A DNA stretch of 64,000 nt from Rhynchopus euleeides (lineage: Eukaryota > Euglenozoa > Diplonemea > Diplonemida > Diplonemidae): the NCBI GenBank assembly GCA_963210315.1, contig OY723272.1, positions 930,001-994,000 on the forward strand, in the 5' to 3' direction. The translations under genes were made by a program, and so were the position numbers. Positions 34,175 through 46,583 of this stretch are shown in pieces (the stretch's first letter is position 1; the number at the start of each line of letters is the position of its first letter). Under the pieces are notes generated by a model. That model was not told the origin of the DNA. It searched no databases and worked only from the letters and a program-made list of their open reading frames with translations.

Positions 34175-35310
34175 TATGCGCGAGTAAAATGGAAAATTTT
34201 AAGATGCCCCAATCGGACCCCCCAGCATGGTATCGAGGCTAAAAAGTCACCCATATCACCCCAGAAACACCCCCCAGGGCATCCCACAGCCTGGACGACC
34301 CTCTCTGGGTCGCTCAGATGTGATCCGGAAAAATGTGCCCCTGAGTGGTACCTGGGCCCCATTCTGGGGTGGCTAGGACATGAACCGTCATATTTTTCCT
34401 GGTGAGAACACGCTTGCTGCATGCCTCTGGGATGGAGGGGACTGACTGGGAGGTGTGGATGGTGAAAGAGGGGTCAATCGCGCGATTCTCCAAGCTCCTG
34501 AATAACGCCAGCCCTCCTCACCTGCTGTGTAATGGGCACTCCCTCCTGGCTACTGATTTGAGGCTCGTGAGAGGTTCTTTCATCGCTCGACCTTATTGCT
34601 GCAGCTGCGAGAACCATGTGCCTTGCACGCAGCATCTTCGGCTGCCTGTATCCTCTTGGGAACACACATCTATCTGTTCCTGTCTCAGGACGAGGGGGGT
34701 ATTGTTATCAGACCCTGCTGATTGTGCTGGCACGGCACCATCGCTGTGGTGGAGGTTTTCAGTGGGCTACTGTAGCCCGGATCATACGAGAGTGGACCCC
34801 TTGACAAAATTGTTGGTCGCAGGCATCAGGGAAACATCATCGGGGAAGTTTTTGAATGTGCTCTGATACACGCATGAGGAAGTATCGAGATGGTACCTGA
34901 TTTTGTGGTGGTGGCAGCCAGCGGCCGGGGTTGTGGCAGCCTTCAGGCAGGCTGCCAACAGAGTTATAGCAGATGATGACACCGACCGCAACAATCGGAC
35001 TTCTCTGACAGTTCCTCGCCAATATGTGTAATCTGCGTTGATTTCACACCTGCCTACCCCCCTGCGGACACATCCATTGCAGGAATGTGTTGGTTGTGGT
35101 AGTGGCAAAAGTGCCCACAGGTACCACTCATGGGCACTTTTTTCACATCACGCAATAAAAGTGACAAATCACGGACAAATGTCAGAATTTTGCAGATACA
35201 GCGCATATGGGACCCTCTGGGGGTGTTGTGGTGTGTAACGGTACACAGAAGTTCGATTTTCGGCATTGTTGAAATTTCCCATTTTACTCGCTTTTTAAAG
35301 AGGCATATGA
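34175..35310. other. Intergenic, possible old element debris
   Basis: A 154-residue plus-strand frame (34402-34866) is open, but I recognise no family in it. Nothing else can be supported. Confidence 0.35.
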
Positions 35311-36126
35311 CCCCCCCTAGGCATAGGGTGCGGGCGATTCGGTTATCGCCCAAATCGCAAAAATTATCGCCCTCATTATCGCCCATTCTGTCAAGGCGAT
35401 AAGTGGGCGATAATGTTTCCGTCGTATTTTTGGGGGCAAAATGGCCCGGCCAGGGACGTCAGATCACTGCTGAGGTGGTGAGTGGGTCATTGCCTCAGTG
35501 AAGACCCGGTTCCTGACCTAGATCAAGCCCTCTGCTCCAGTGTTCTCAGTGGGTCATGACTCTGTGACCAGGGTCAGAACCGCCCCAGGTCTCAGATCAG
35601 CCGTGAAGCTTCCTGTGGGCTATGCAATGAGTCATCTCAAACGTACGGAGTTCATCTCCTCCCATTCAGACCGACTACACTAGAACCACGCATCTCCTTC
35701 AACACTAAGGTATACCCGCTTCATGCTCACGAGTGCTCCTAGTAACGGCGAGTGAACAGGTCCTGAGCGAGGTCAGGATCTGGGACAATGCCCAGTTCCT
35801 CACGTGGGTTTTGACCGAGGAAATGACCCACCCGCATGACGTCAGTGGTCAGAAGCTGATTTCTGATGCAGAGTCCTAGGTCTTGGCCCAGTTGTTGACG
35901 AGGTCACAGGGCCCTGTGGGACCCAGGGTCAGTAGAGCGGTAACCCACTCACCACTAGCTGAAAACCCCTTCAGAAAGTGTGAAAGAAAACGGGCGATAC
36001 TGGGCGATAATTTGGCGATAATGGGCGATAAGGCGATTCGATACGCGATAATCGGGGCTCGAACCCGGTTGGGCGAATATAGGGCGATAGGCGAATCGCC
36101 CGCACCCTATGCCTAGGGGGGGGGGG
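35311..36126. mobile_element. Element M with GGCGATAA terminal arrays
   Basis: Inverted ends that begin with a C run, then TAGGCATAGGGTGCGGGCGA (35311-35345), with the reverse complement ending at about 36126. Subterminal arrays of GGGCGATAA / TTATCGCCC flank a 550-bp core without coding capacity. It lies just downstream of the FG-repeat gene, possibly in its last intron. Confidence 0.7.
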
Positions 36127-36214
36127 GGGCGGCGGCCTGGGGGCATCAAGATAAGTGCACACCACGTTGGGCCTATTTGCATAGTGTGGGAGGGGGTGCG
36201 GATGCGCAACAACA

Positions 36215-38110
36215 TTATTTCTTTACATTTTTAGAACTGAAACACACGAACACACCCCCTCGCACCCACCCGAATTTCAGCCATACCGGGGGGTAGCAGT
36301 CGTCGGCCTTGCCGACAGACTTGTTGATTGTCCTCGCGGGGCGGAATGCACAGTAGGCCCCGTGCGAATCCTTCTCAGGGAAGACCCTCATGATGGTGTA
36401 CCCCTCGCGGCCGTACATTTTGCCGTCACGGAGGTCCTTCTTGATAGCCGACAGCACAGCCCACACGTGGTCCTTCTTATCGAGGCGCTCGCGCGCGATT
36501 TCTTTCAGATGCTTCAGCATCGGGCGGTAGTGCTCCTCCATGATGTCCTTCGTTGCCCCCTTGATGACGTCGCCCTTCAGGATTTCCGCCCGGCGTGCCT
36601 CGAACAGCTTCTGGTTCTTCTCATGATCGTCTGCGCCGGTGTAGGCCAGTTCGTAGATCTCATCCTTCAGCTTCTTGAACTCCGCAGACTTCACCAGCAG
36701 CTTCTTCTGCACACAGGTCTGGATCACCTCCTTCGCCTTCGTCTCCGACTTCTTCAGGTGGGTGAGGAACTCGAAGTCATTCTCCACCACGAGGCGCTGC
36801 TGGAACACCGGGGTCCCGTCCTCCTCCTTCTCCTCGCTCTCGTAGGTTGTGATGATCTTCATCCCGCCGCTGATGTCCTCACGCAGGCCATCCACGGTGT
36901 CCTCCTGCCACAGGACAGGGAACACCACATCTGCGACATCAGGCTGGACATCCGGCGGTGCCGTGGACTTGGGCTTCTTGACGACGGGCTCGCCTCCCAC
37001 CTCGTCGTCTGCCTTCCGCTTTGTGCCTGACTGGGTCTCGGCTGTGGCAGCCGGTGCGCTGAAGTTGAACCCAGTTCCTGCGGGTGCGGGTGCGCCGAAA
37101 TTAAACCCGGTGCTCCCCGACGCAGGTGTGCTGGCGCCGAAGTTGAACCCAGTTCCTGCGGGTGCGGGTGCGCCGAAGTTAAACCCGGTGCTCTCCGCTG
37201 CAGGCGTGCTGGCACCAAAGTTGAAGCCGTTGCTGCCGCCCCCCGTGGCGCCGAAGTCAAACATCTTCGGGGGCGTGGTGTCCTCCGAGACGCCTGCCAG
37301 CACGAACACATTATCGACATCCTTCAGCGGACGCCAGTGGTGGTTGCCCTTCATGTCCACAACCTCGTCTGCGATAAACCCCTCCGCATCCATGGTGCTG
37401 TCCCGCACGGCAGCCTTCAGGCTGAGACGCGGCGCCTGAGCCTCGATCCCCTCAGACGGCTCCGCCGTCAGCTTGAACACGATGAAGTTGGGGATGAACG
37501 GCACGTTCCCATCCTCTGCGGGGAGCGTGTCCACGCTCTTCACGATGTACCACTTCTCGTCAGCAGGCTTCTCCGACAGGCGCTTCTTCATCTCAGCCCA
37601 GTCCCACCCGGTCGTCTGAGTCAGGTTGGGGTTCCACCTTGCGTAGAGCGCCTCATTGTGGTACAGCTGTGAGTTGTGTAGATGGGTGCAGGGTTGGGCG
37701 CCGCATGGCCACACACAACGGAACGCCAGGAACAAGCTGACCACGTCACCACACACACACACACACACGTTCATCTTTTTCGTTTAGTGTAGGACACACC
37801 GAGCGAGATCTGGTGCTGCCTCCACTGCCACACACACACTCCTGTCACCCCGGTATTCTGAACGATTTGTTCGCCTGGCTCCACAGTGTCATTTATTATC
37901 ACTTCTTGACAACGTGTTGCGGCATGGCCAGTACAAACGCCGCAAGAGCGCTCCAAACAACATCAGAAGGGCGGTGGTGGTGGTGGTGGTGGTGGTGGTG
38001 CCGAAACACAGCCTCCAGGTGCCGTGAACCGCTTTTCATACCGCGTCAGCCGGGGCGATCATCGGGTCGGGCGTCTCATAGTAAGACGACACTGCCTTCT
38101 TGGGTGGCAT
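36215..38110 (-). CDS. FxFG-repeat protein, nucleoporin-like
   Basis: Exon 1 is 38110-38042 (MPPKKAVSSYYETPDPMIAP, ending ADA), with a GTATGA donor. Exon 2 starts at 37666 after CAG and stays open to 36215, 506 residues in all. An N-terminal region (about 24-165) contains WYIVKSVDTLPAEDGNVPFI. Residues about 175-255 hold six GFNFG/GFNFS-type repeats separated by Ala/Pro/Ser, typical of FG nucleoporins and carriers. A basic KRKADDEVGGEPVVKKPK may be a bipartite nuclear signal. The C-terminal part is charged and helical. No Ran-binding domain is seen. A GTATGG in the frame after CYPP (36286-36281) matches the donors of other genes here, so the last residues may be intron and a further exon may lie below element M. 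Confidence 0.7.
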
Positions 38111-39358
38111 TTTGATCAGCGATGTGTTGTGTATCCTGCAGATCTATGGGTAGTGACGACGCACACGTGTAGCAAGTGTTAGTGGGCGGAGGGAGGGACG
38201 AGAGAAACACAAAGGCCAGGGTATCGTATGAACCTAGACCATGTGCACCTCCAGGCAGCAAACCGGGGAGAGGGGGTAGGGGGTAGGGGGCGGGGGTGCG
38301 GGGGGTGGTGCACCGGGCTGGCTGTGGCGGGGAAGGGCAGACGCACCTCCCCAACTTTGGGGACTCGCCCAGAACTCACTCCTTCCCCTCCCCCCCCCCC
38401 ATCCTTCACCAACGCAGCAGATCCCCCCCCCCCCCACCTCCTCCAAGCCCACCTCTGGGTAATACAGAGTCTGGAGGCTACTACAAATGACTACGCTGTG
38501 CCTCCGTGTGATGGGATCAACACCCTCCCTGATAGGAGTTGGTAGGGCGGAAGTTACTCACCCCACCCACCCACTCAGGCACATAAGTGCGCAGATGAAG
38601 CCTCTGTATGGCAACGGAAGGGGCCTGGCAGGTTCGGACAGTGCAGCCGACCCCTTCGTCTGCCAGATAACTGGAAAGCATCGCTAGGGCTTCATCCTGG
38701 GCAGATACAAAAGAACAGTGTCCAACTTGCCGGGAGGTTTCTGGTTATACCCACCTGTGCGGTTGGGGCTTGCCACAGGAACCGGCAGGACACGCAGCAC
38801 GCTTCTTTCGAGAGTGTAGACATCGCCACATTCGCGAGGAGAAATACGGGGTGGGGGGGGGTGAGGGGAGGAGAGGTGAACGGGGGGGTGGTCTCAGCTG
38901 TGCCTTTCTTGTGACATCCAACACAGATGCACCTGCACCTTTGTTTCTCTTGGGGGTCGACAGCTTCATTTTTTGAAGCGGGTCTTCGCCACACACACGC
39001 TGCCACGCTAAGAGCAGAGCGGGAGATATTCAGACACCCAGTTGATCACCCCCAGAGTTGCCCCCCCTCCCCGCACACCACGCCACCGCCCACCTCCTCA
39101 GCGCGTCGACTTTGCTTAGAACTCACTTAACTTAACAACAGGGGCAAGTGTTACTGGCGCGCACAGGCAGGGCGATTTGGAGGGGGCTGGAGTGGTGCTG
39201 GAAAAACGGCGGAGAAAAAACCGGGCGGGGCGAGGTGAGGGAGCCATAGAGTTTTAGGGGAGAGGGGGGGGGGGGAGAAGGCTGTGTCGGACAGAGCTGC
39301 TGCCACACAAGAGTAATGCCGCCAGGAGCGGCAAGGGTGGGGGGTGTTGGGGGGCCTG
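38111..39358. other. Intergenic
   Basis: Between two minus-strand genes. Poly-C/G tracts at 38,385-38,440. No gene supported. Confidence 0.4.
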
Positions 39359-40060
39359 TTATTCCCAGTAGCACCCATAGCACAGGGCACAGCACCACAG
39401 GTGCTGGTTTCTGTAGATGGCCTCTGCGAAGTTGTCCTGTCGGAAGGGGTGGTGGTGGTGGTGGTGGTGAAACTACCCAAGACATCACTCCAGCCACTCC
39501 AGACAACATCAATTAAAGAAACAAAGTTGGGCTCACACACACACGCATGAATCCTTTTGTGTTGGTTCGCCACACAGAGCTCGATGCGGTCATTCCTGGC
39601 TCAGACACACGCAACATATGAGCATAGCATACCTGGTCAGGGTCCCAGAGGCAACGCGACGCGATACGAATGCCCTGCCCTCGCGCCTCTGTGATGTTCA
39701 CCTGGATCACAATCTTGTACCGCTCGTAGCCCATCAGCTTGACAGCGTTCTGTATTTCCGTGCACAAATCCTTCGTCAGCTGGTTCTGCTCCACCGGGTC
39801 GTACTCCTTAGACTGTGCGAAAGGAAAGGGGTGCGACGTGTGCTGATGCATATCACCTTTGCAGATCCGATCTCCCACCCCCCGCTGACGTTCCCAGAAA
39901 GAACCACAAGCTGCAGCCTCCCAACCCCCAACCCCCCTCCCCTCCCCTGACACCACGGACATACGTGGAGCTTCTCCTGAAGGATTGCCTTCATTGTACT
40001 TTCCACATCACGCTTGAGAAACTTCGTCCCCTCGCGGGGCTTCGTCGGGTATGTTGACAT
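39359..40060 (-). CDS. DYNLT2B: Tctex1-type dynein light chain (DYNLT2B-like)
   Basis: Three phase-0 exons: 40060-39965, 39812-39633 and 39436-39359, joining to 117 residues. Introns start GTATGT and GTATGC and end CAG. The chain begins MSTYPTKPREGTKFLKRDVE. The middle exon has YKIVIQVNITEARGQGIRIA then SRCLWDPDQ, and the short last exon gives DNFAEAIYRNQHLWCCALCY then GCYWE-stop. This is the complete Tctex1 fold, and RGQG...RCLWD..D is typical of the TCTEX1D2/DYNLT2B group, which serves cytoplasmic dynein-2 in intraflagellar transport. The 25-residue last exon lies in a frame too short to stand out alone. Family is sure; the exact paralogue is likely. Confidence 0.9.
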
Positions 40061-40507
40061 CTTTAGGGGCCCCTTTGGTGCTCTCTCGAGACCACGGTGG
40101 CACGGCAGTCAGCAAGGGGGGGGTGGGAAGCGCACGCAGGTCACCTCTGTCGCGCGGCACGCAGTAAGCCCGGCTGCAAAGTAGTTGTGTAATGCAGTGT
40201 ACCCTGCAGTGTGTGTGCCTTTAGGCCTGTAGAGGAGGGTGTCATGTGTGTGGGATTTTTTTGTGGTAGTTCATCAGAGTTCACCCCCTCGTCCATTTTC
40301 CCCCGAGTTGGCGCTACGCCGAACTAACGCAACAAGATGCCCACCATGCCACGATGAGATGGCCGTTTCATTGAAAGCGTGAGACAGATCAACTCTCCGT
40401 CTACCCTCCCAACACATTCTCCGAGGCATGGGTGGGGTGGGTCGTGGGGTGGGTGGGGGCTTCGGGTTGATTTACCTTTCCGAAGGCCAAGCCATGCGGA
40501 GCACAGC
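40061..40507. other. Intergenic
   Basis: 5' flank of the dynein light chain gene. No further feature seen. Confidence 0.4.
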
Positions 40508-41322
40508 TACCGTAAACGGAAAAAGGGTGGACCGTAAAAATGTTCCAAGTTCCCAAAAAAAGGCCAAACGTTCCATCTTTTTTACGGTCCACTATTTATT
40601 GGGACTGCATATGGAAAAGACAATGCGATTTTCGCCCGCGGGCTGGTGGGTTGCGGGGCGCGGACTGCGGCCTCCACGCCGCAGACTCCCGCACGTAGGC
40701 CTCCCGACCTCCCAGCTTTGGACCCTCCCTCCACCACCGCAACCAACACCAGCAAGAGAAGCAAGTCCTCCCTGCGTGTGGAAAGGGCACGATCACCACC
40801 ACTCACCTCGAGACTCACCCACCACCACACCTCGAGAAGTGTAGTACCATGCAAGGAGCGTTCCGGTAGAAGTAAAAGTAGAACCTGATGCACGAGCCCA
40901 CAAAAGCAGCCACAGTACGGCAGGGCGCGCAGACAGAAGCTGAGACCACCGGGCTCCCTCCAGATGTAAATTCGTGAATCAGTGCCCGGAAAATTCAGGG
41001 AAATCGTACTCCTTTAGTGTAGTACACCCTGCAGTAACTGTGGGAGAACAGTTCCCGGACGATGGTGAGCGCACACTCTGTGCTGAGGCTCTGTGGTGTT
41101 AATCCTGCAGCTTCAGTCGTACGATTTCCTTGGTTCCTTCGCGACTTCGTCACGAAGGAACTCGTAAAAAAAAACCGCCAAGTCCACTATCCCAACCGTA
41201 AAATAGGTGGACCGTAAAAATGTTCCAAGTTCCGGAAAAATCCCATTTGTTCCATCTTTTTTACGGTCCACCTATAGTACGGTTCACCTTTATTACGGTC
41301 CACAATATTTCCGTTTACGGTA
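40508..41322. mobile_element. Family C TA-flanked element, copy 2
   Basis: Near-identical to 4281-5086, with the same TACCGTAAACGGAAA ends, TA flanks and direct-repeated hairpins. It differs by scattered single bases and an extra stretch of about 10 bp at about 40,796. High identity points to recent spread. Confidence 0.8.
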
Positions 41323-43080
41323 TTTTTTTTTTGGACCCGCGATGCGGCAGCTCGTTGTCACGTTGCAGTCTGGCGGGGAAAGGCACCGCCACGCCCCTCT
41401 TGGGATTAACACTCTTTCAGCAAGCAAAACAAAATCCATTTTGGGAAGAAGGGTTGCGTTGTGTGTGTGTGTGGTGTCAACAGCGGAGATTCACATCAAA
41501 TAGCAGGGGTGTCTGCTCGGTGTGCCCTCCACTGCGGCAAAAAAAAATACTCACGGCATTGTGTGTGGGAGTGGGGGGTGGGGTGGGAGTGGGGAGAGAT
41601 GTGCAACTTGCCAGGGCGTTGGCAGAGCACCTCGCCCCCCACCCCTTTGGGACCACTTGGGGAGGTAGTAATAATAGAGAGGGGGAAATGATGTGGGGTG
41701 ATTCACTTCGGTTTGAAAACACCGCCATCGCGCGGCAGAGGGTTTTATGTTTTGCTTTGATTTGTGGAGGGGGGGGGGTCTTGCGCTGCGGGGTTCCCCC
41801 TTTGATACGCTGTGCCCACCACAAAACACGCGGGGCACGCCATGGAATCTCCAACCCCCCCCCCCCACTCCCCAACACCTTGCCCTATCCCCTGCCTGCG
41901 AGAATAAATCCATCGGGGGGGGGAATGGGGGAATGGCACGGGGGGTATACCCTTTTGAACGAGGTTTGAACAATTATCAGCCGTTTCTCTCGTTTTGACT
42001 GTCTTCACGCAGCCTTCTCGGCTGTTTCCACCCCCCCCCCCTCCCCGGAGAGAAGAGGGCTGCTTTCTCCACCCAGAAAAATGCAGAAAAGTGAGAAAAC
42101 GTGAGCTGCGTACGCCTCACAAAAACCCCCAGAGCGAAGGGGCCTATCCATCTGGAGCGGAAGGGGGTGGGTGGGTAGGTATCGTGTGGGTCGGTTCTCA
42201 CTAACACAGTATGCTGCAGCTGTGAGGGTTGTACACAGCAGCACTGCTGGTGTCCCCCCCCCCCCCCTTCCCCTCCCCTCCCCTCCCCTCCCATCCAGGA
42301 ACATGCAGGCGATGAAAAACGCCTGATTAAAAAATGGCCAATAAAATCAGGAACGACCCCTCCCTCTCCCACCACCACCACCATCATATAACGCCACCAT
42401 CAGGCGCGTGCAAAAAAACACAGAATACTAACAACAGGGCAAGAGGAGTAGAGAAGCGAAGTGAGGAGAGGGGCTGCAAGAGCCTGTGCGAAGAAGATGC
42501 AGGCACGGGGGTGGGGGTGTGGGGTGGGGGGGGGGGGGGGTGGGGGTGAAGTAGAGAAGAGCAAGGTGCAGAGAGTCGGGTGGGCGGGGGTTCTCTCTCT
42601 CTCCATCCCTTCACACTTGATGCAGATGGGAGGGGGGTGGGGGGGGGGAGTTTTCTTTTGTTGATGGATTGATGATGAGGGGGGGGGGGGGGAATAGCAT
42701 CTTCGATTCAGAAGAAGAAGAAGAAGAAAAAACAACAACAACAACAACAGGCGGCATCTGTTGGGGGTGATGGATTGGGGACACCAACCACCGTATATAT
42801 ATCTCTCCCTCGTCGTGCGAAACCCCTCAAGGTGTCACTCCCTTAACCGCGTCATCTGCGCATCGGCGGGCCCCCTCCGGTGGACCTGCATGTTTAGGTA
42901 CGAGAGACCCACTTTCTAACTCACACGACACACTCACCACTCCCCGCCAGTGCCACAGCAATCATGATCCTGGAGGACTCTCCAAGACGGCGTGGCACCG
43001 GTTTCGATGCGCACACTTCGAGTGTGAGTGTGAGTGTGGGTATGCGTGGGTGCGGTTCGCTGCATTCCCCCCCCCCCCTC
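41323..43080. other. Intergenic, low complexity
   Basis: Many poly-G/C and trinucleotide tracts (42,705-42,750 is AAG then CAA repeats). No gene supported. Confidence 0.4.
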
Positions 43081-44398
43081 CAGGGCTGTAAATAAGGTTT
43101 GGGGGTCAGGAGTCGGGAGTCGGGAGTCGGTTATTTACAGTCACCTAAGGTACCTGGGGTGGGGGGCTGGGGGGGGCGGGCGGTCTCAAACCCTACTCAA
43201 TCCTGCACGCATCCTGTAGTACGGCCACCTCTGCCGTGGAGAGTCCCATGTACCCTCCAGCAGTCGCCCACCATTCGGTCAGGGCGGACTGACTCGGCGC
43301 TTGCGGGGTCTTCCCGCGTGCGAGGTGGTCCGCGAAGAAGCACGCGACGCACAGCGCCATGTTGGCTGTCCCAGCCAACCCCCCACTTCGCCCGCAGCGC
43401 CCCACACGCTGCGAGCACCTCACTCACGGCAGCAGTATTTGGCTGCATAGCTCTCAGTATTTCCCGTGCATGCAGCGCATGCATCCACAACTTTTGTGGA
43501 TGCATCCACACACAGCCTGGAGCTCCGAAGCCCTGCATGCAGGCCTGCCTGCAGTGGATGAATGCCTGTATGCCTGCATGCATGGATGGATGGATGCAAT
43601 TTTCAGCCAAAAATCGAATTTGGCTGGGCGAGTAGTTGTCCAAAATCGCGAAATATCCCAAAAAATCGATTTTTTACAGAGGCCCAAAAACGTGTTCCTG
43701 GGTGAAAAATGGGCCCAAAAATCGGTTTTTCGACGTTTTTTGGTCAATTTTTGGGGTTTTCAGCGATTTTCCTGTGCCAAATCGAAAATCCATTTTTTGA
43801 CATTTTCGGGCATCCCTGGATGCCGTGGATGCATGCATGGATGCATCCACACCATCCACGACCCCACTGAGAGCTATGTTGGCTGTGAGTCAAACACTAC
43901 TGCCTCTACCTGAGGCATGTTTTGTGTCGCAACAGTTGCGTCACATGTGTGACGCATCTGTGTGGAGTGTGTGTGGGTGTGCACGTGTGCGCTGCGGTAT
44001 GATCAACCACCTGATGGGGGCGGGAACACAACTCTTCTTGGGAGCTGCCAGGATCTGGCAAAAGGGGCGGGAAAGGGGCGCCGTATTCACAGCAGTGGTT
44101 TGGCAATGAACTCACCCCAGTTCAGAGACCGGTAATGAAGAAGATGACTGGGAGGCACACACCATGTCCCACCCAGCGGGACCCCCACACCCCCACCCAC
44201 CCATCGGGACCCCCCTCCTCGGGTGTTCCAAAAACCCTTTCTTTTGAATATTTGGAGTCTGTGCGGATCGCAGTGGGGTCATTATGGCCATGGGGTGCCT
44301 AATACCGCACATTCCCTAAGGGAAGCAAGGCAACCCTCCCAACCCCAAAAAATCCGGCGCGAGTCGGGAGTCGGGAGTCGGCCTTATTTACACCCCTG
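43081..44398. mobile_element. hAT element O
   Basis: Inverted ends CAGGGCTGTAAATAAGG / CCTTATTTACACCCCTG (one mismatch) with a perfect 8-bp duplication CCCCCCTC (43073-43080 and 44399-44406). Next to both ends the word GAGTCGG is repeated as GAGTCGGGAGTCGGGAGTCGG-like runs. No transposase is recognisable. Family F copy 1 is inserted within it, and a GTGGGGTCATT repeat piece lies at about 44261. Confidence 0.85.
43446..43878. mobile_element. Family F element, copy 1
   Basis: 13-bp perfect inverted ends CATAGCTCTCAGT, flanked by TTGGCTG on both sides (43439-43445, 43879-43885), a 7- to 8-bp duplication. The interior has TTTGTGGATGCATCCACA palindromes near both ends and no coding frame. Nested inside hAT element O. 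Confidence 0.8.
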
Positions 44399-44406
44399 CC
44401 CCCCTC

Positions 44407-45811
44407 CCGCAATCTAGGGCTACCATCAGGCACTTCCCAAAGGAGGGGGGCTGGGGGGCTGTAGTCTGTGCCGCCAAAAAAAAACAAAGCCCGTCAAAAA
44501 AAATAACTTTGCGTCTGCAAAAAAATCCAGTCAGGGGTGGGTATTCGTCGATCGCGAGAACACCCACACCAACAAAGAACGAGAAGTAACGCTGCAGCCC
44601 TTGAAAACAAGCGCTGTGTGCCCTCACCTCCCGTCTTGTCACTATCGTGGAACTGAGAAGGGGCCTTGGTGTAGTTGCTGCAAGGCTGCAGCAGCTGTGA
44701 TATGTCGGTGATTCTGATCGGCTGATTGATTGACAAGAGGGAAGACGGGAGACAGTCCCTTTCCCACTAACACAGTTTTGACACACCAGGGTAGCGGGAG
44801 ACCTGCCTCGGGTCTCCTTTTTTTTTTTTAGTGCGACCTGTGTTGTCAGTTTTTGTTTTGTTTAGTTTTGTTTTGCTTGCTTTGTTGTGGGGGTTTCCCT
44901 CTTCAGCGGGCTCGCTTCAGAGGGCTCAACACAGGCGAGGTTCAGTCCTCTGTGAGGCGCTTATATTGGGGGCCGGTTGGTTGCCCCCCCGGCCCCCAGT
45001 ACTTCGGGCCGCGTCAGGCGCTGCGGCGCCACGGCGGGGCTGTCATCCCTCGCAGTTTTCTGTTCTTGGTGGGGGGGGGGGGGGGGTTCGTTCTATTTGG
45101 TGCTCCTGACAGGGCTCCTTATGCGTTTCGAACATCTTTTTTTTGAACAACTCCAAACAGTTTCACCCGTGCTCAGAAAGCAGCGGGAAAAGAGATGGGG
45201 AGTGCACGGGCACGGCGCCGGGCTTCCCGCCAACGCAAGCCCCGTCTGATGGGTGAGGACGGCAGCAGCAGCAATGGGGAGGGGGGGAATGAATGGGGCA
45301 GGAAGATGCCATATAAAATACAAGTACAGGGGGGGGGGGTCACCGAAAGGGGGGTGGTAGGTAGGGGGGGACGACCATCCAAAGAAACGATGCCCACTTG
45401 AGGGTGGTCAATCTAAGACAGTGGGGCAGATGGCATCGCCCGGATATAATAAAAAGGGGGGTGCTGCTGGGCTTTCTAAGGGGTTCAGGGGGGGCAGGGC
45501 CTTTTTCCCGGATGGCGGGCGTGGCATCCTCCAGCAACCGCCATCTGTCGAATCAATTTTCACACACGTTAACCTCGAACGGTTCTTGTTTCAGTTGCAG
45601 CGGGTGGCGCGTGCCGAGATAACCCTGGGTGACACCTCCGCTGCCCACTGCACACGAGAACCTTGCTATAGCAGCGTCGCGAGCACGCCAAGACACACAA
45701 ACACACAGTGTGGGCTAGGGCCCGTGCAGGGTCAACTCACCTTAAAAAAGTGATCAACACACACACACACACACACTGCTTTAGACTGAGCACGCTACGC
45801 AACTCCGGTTT

Positions 45812-45852
<41 letters not shown>

Positions 45853-46583
45853 TCAGTAAACTTGTTTAAGCACCTTCGGTGCGACTAGGGAGTCAAGGGA
45901 GGACTAGAGAAGACGACTTCCCTGTGCGTATTTGTTTTTCTACCACTTGCAACAACAGTTTTCTTGCAAGGTTGGAAGGGGGGCGAACGGAACAAACACC
46001 ACCCTTCATCAGGCCAACGAGTGGTGTTTTGCTCCCTGCCTTCGCCCCTCCGTACGTCAGCTTTTGCACTGAACGGTGCCTAATGCAACGGAAAAGCGGT
46101 GGCTGAGTTACCCCCATCTCCCACGAGACGCGTTTTTGATATTGATGTTTTGTGTCTTATGTCCGACCGAAGACTCCCACACACACACACACACACACAC
46201 CTGCTCCTGATGTGTTCCACTGCCACACGTAAAGTCTTCTTTGCTCAGCACTGCCGGGTGGTCTCCGGGGGGGGTGTGACCTCTACAGGCAGGGGGTGGG
46301 GGGGCCTGTCCGGCTGTGTGCTGCAGCAGAGCCCAATGGGGCATCGGCTCCATGCAATGGAACAAATGGGGGAGAAGGGGGAAGGGGGAGGGGGCAGGTG
46401 TGGGTGACGTGTTCGCAAGGGATTCCGCGCGGCAAATATGGTTCCTGCGTCGGCGACGCTGAACTGTGTCAGGGGGGGGGGGGGGGTGGGGGGAAGTACA
46501 AACGGAGTCGGGACAAGCCAAAAGAAACCAAAAAAACCCAACAGGAGGAGCCAGGGGAACACAACTGACACATCACACACACA
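44407..46583. other. Intergenic, microsatellites, LINE 5' region
   Basis: AC dinucleotide runs at 45,758-45,775 and 45,815-45,851, and another at 46,180-46,200. The last few hundred bases probably include the LINE 5' UTR, whose start I cannot fix. Confidence 0.45.

Noticed and set aside
36045-36080. GGGTTCGAGCCCC in element M as a tRNA or tRNA-derived SINE
   Set aside because: It is isolated, with no A box or cloverleaf upstream; probably chance.
43193-44740. Possible minus-strand gene (LSINQPIRITDISQLL at about 44,700 and ALCVACFFADHLARGK at about 43,340)
   Set aside because: The second piece lies inside hAT element O, the frames overlap, and the putative donor is GTGAGG rather than the GTATG of real genes here.
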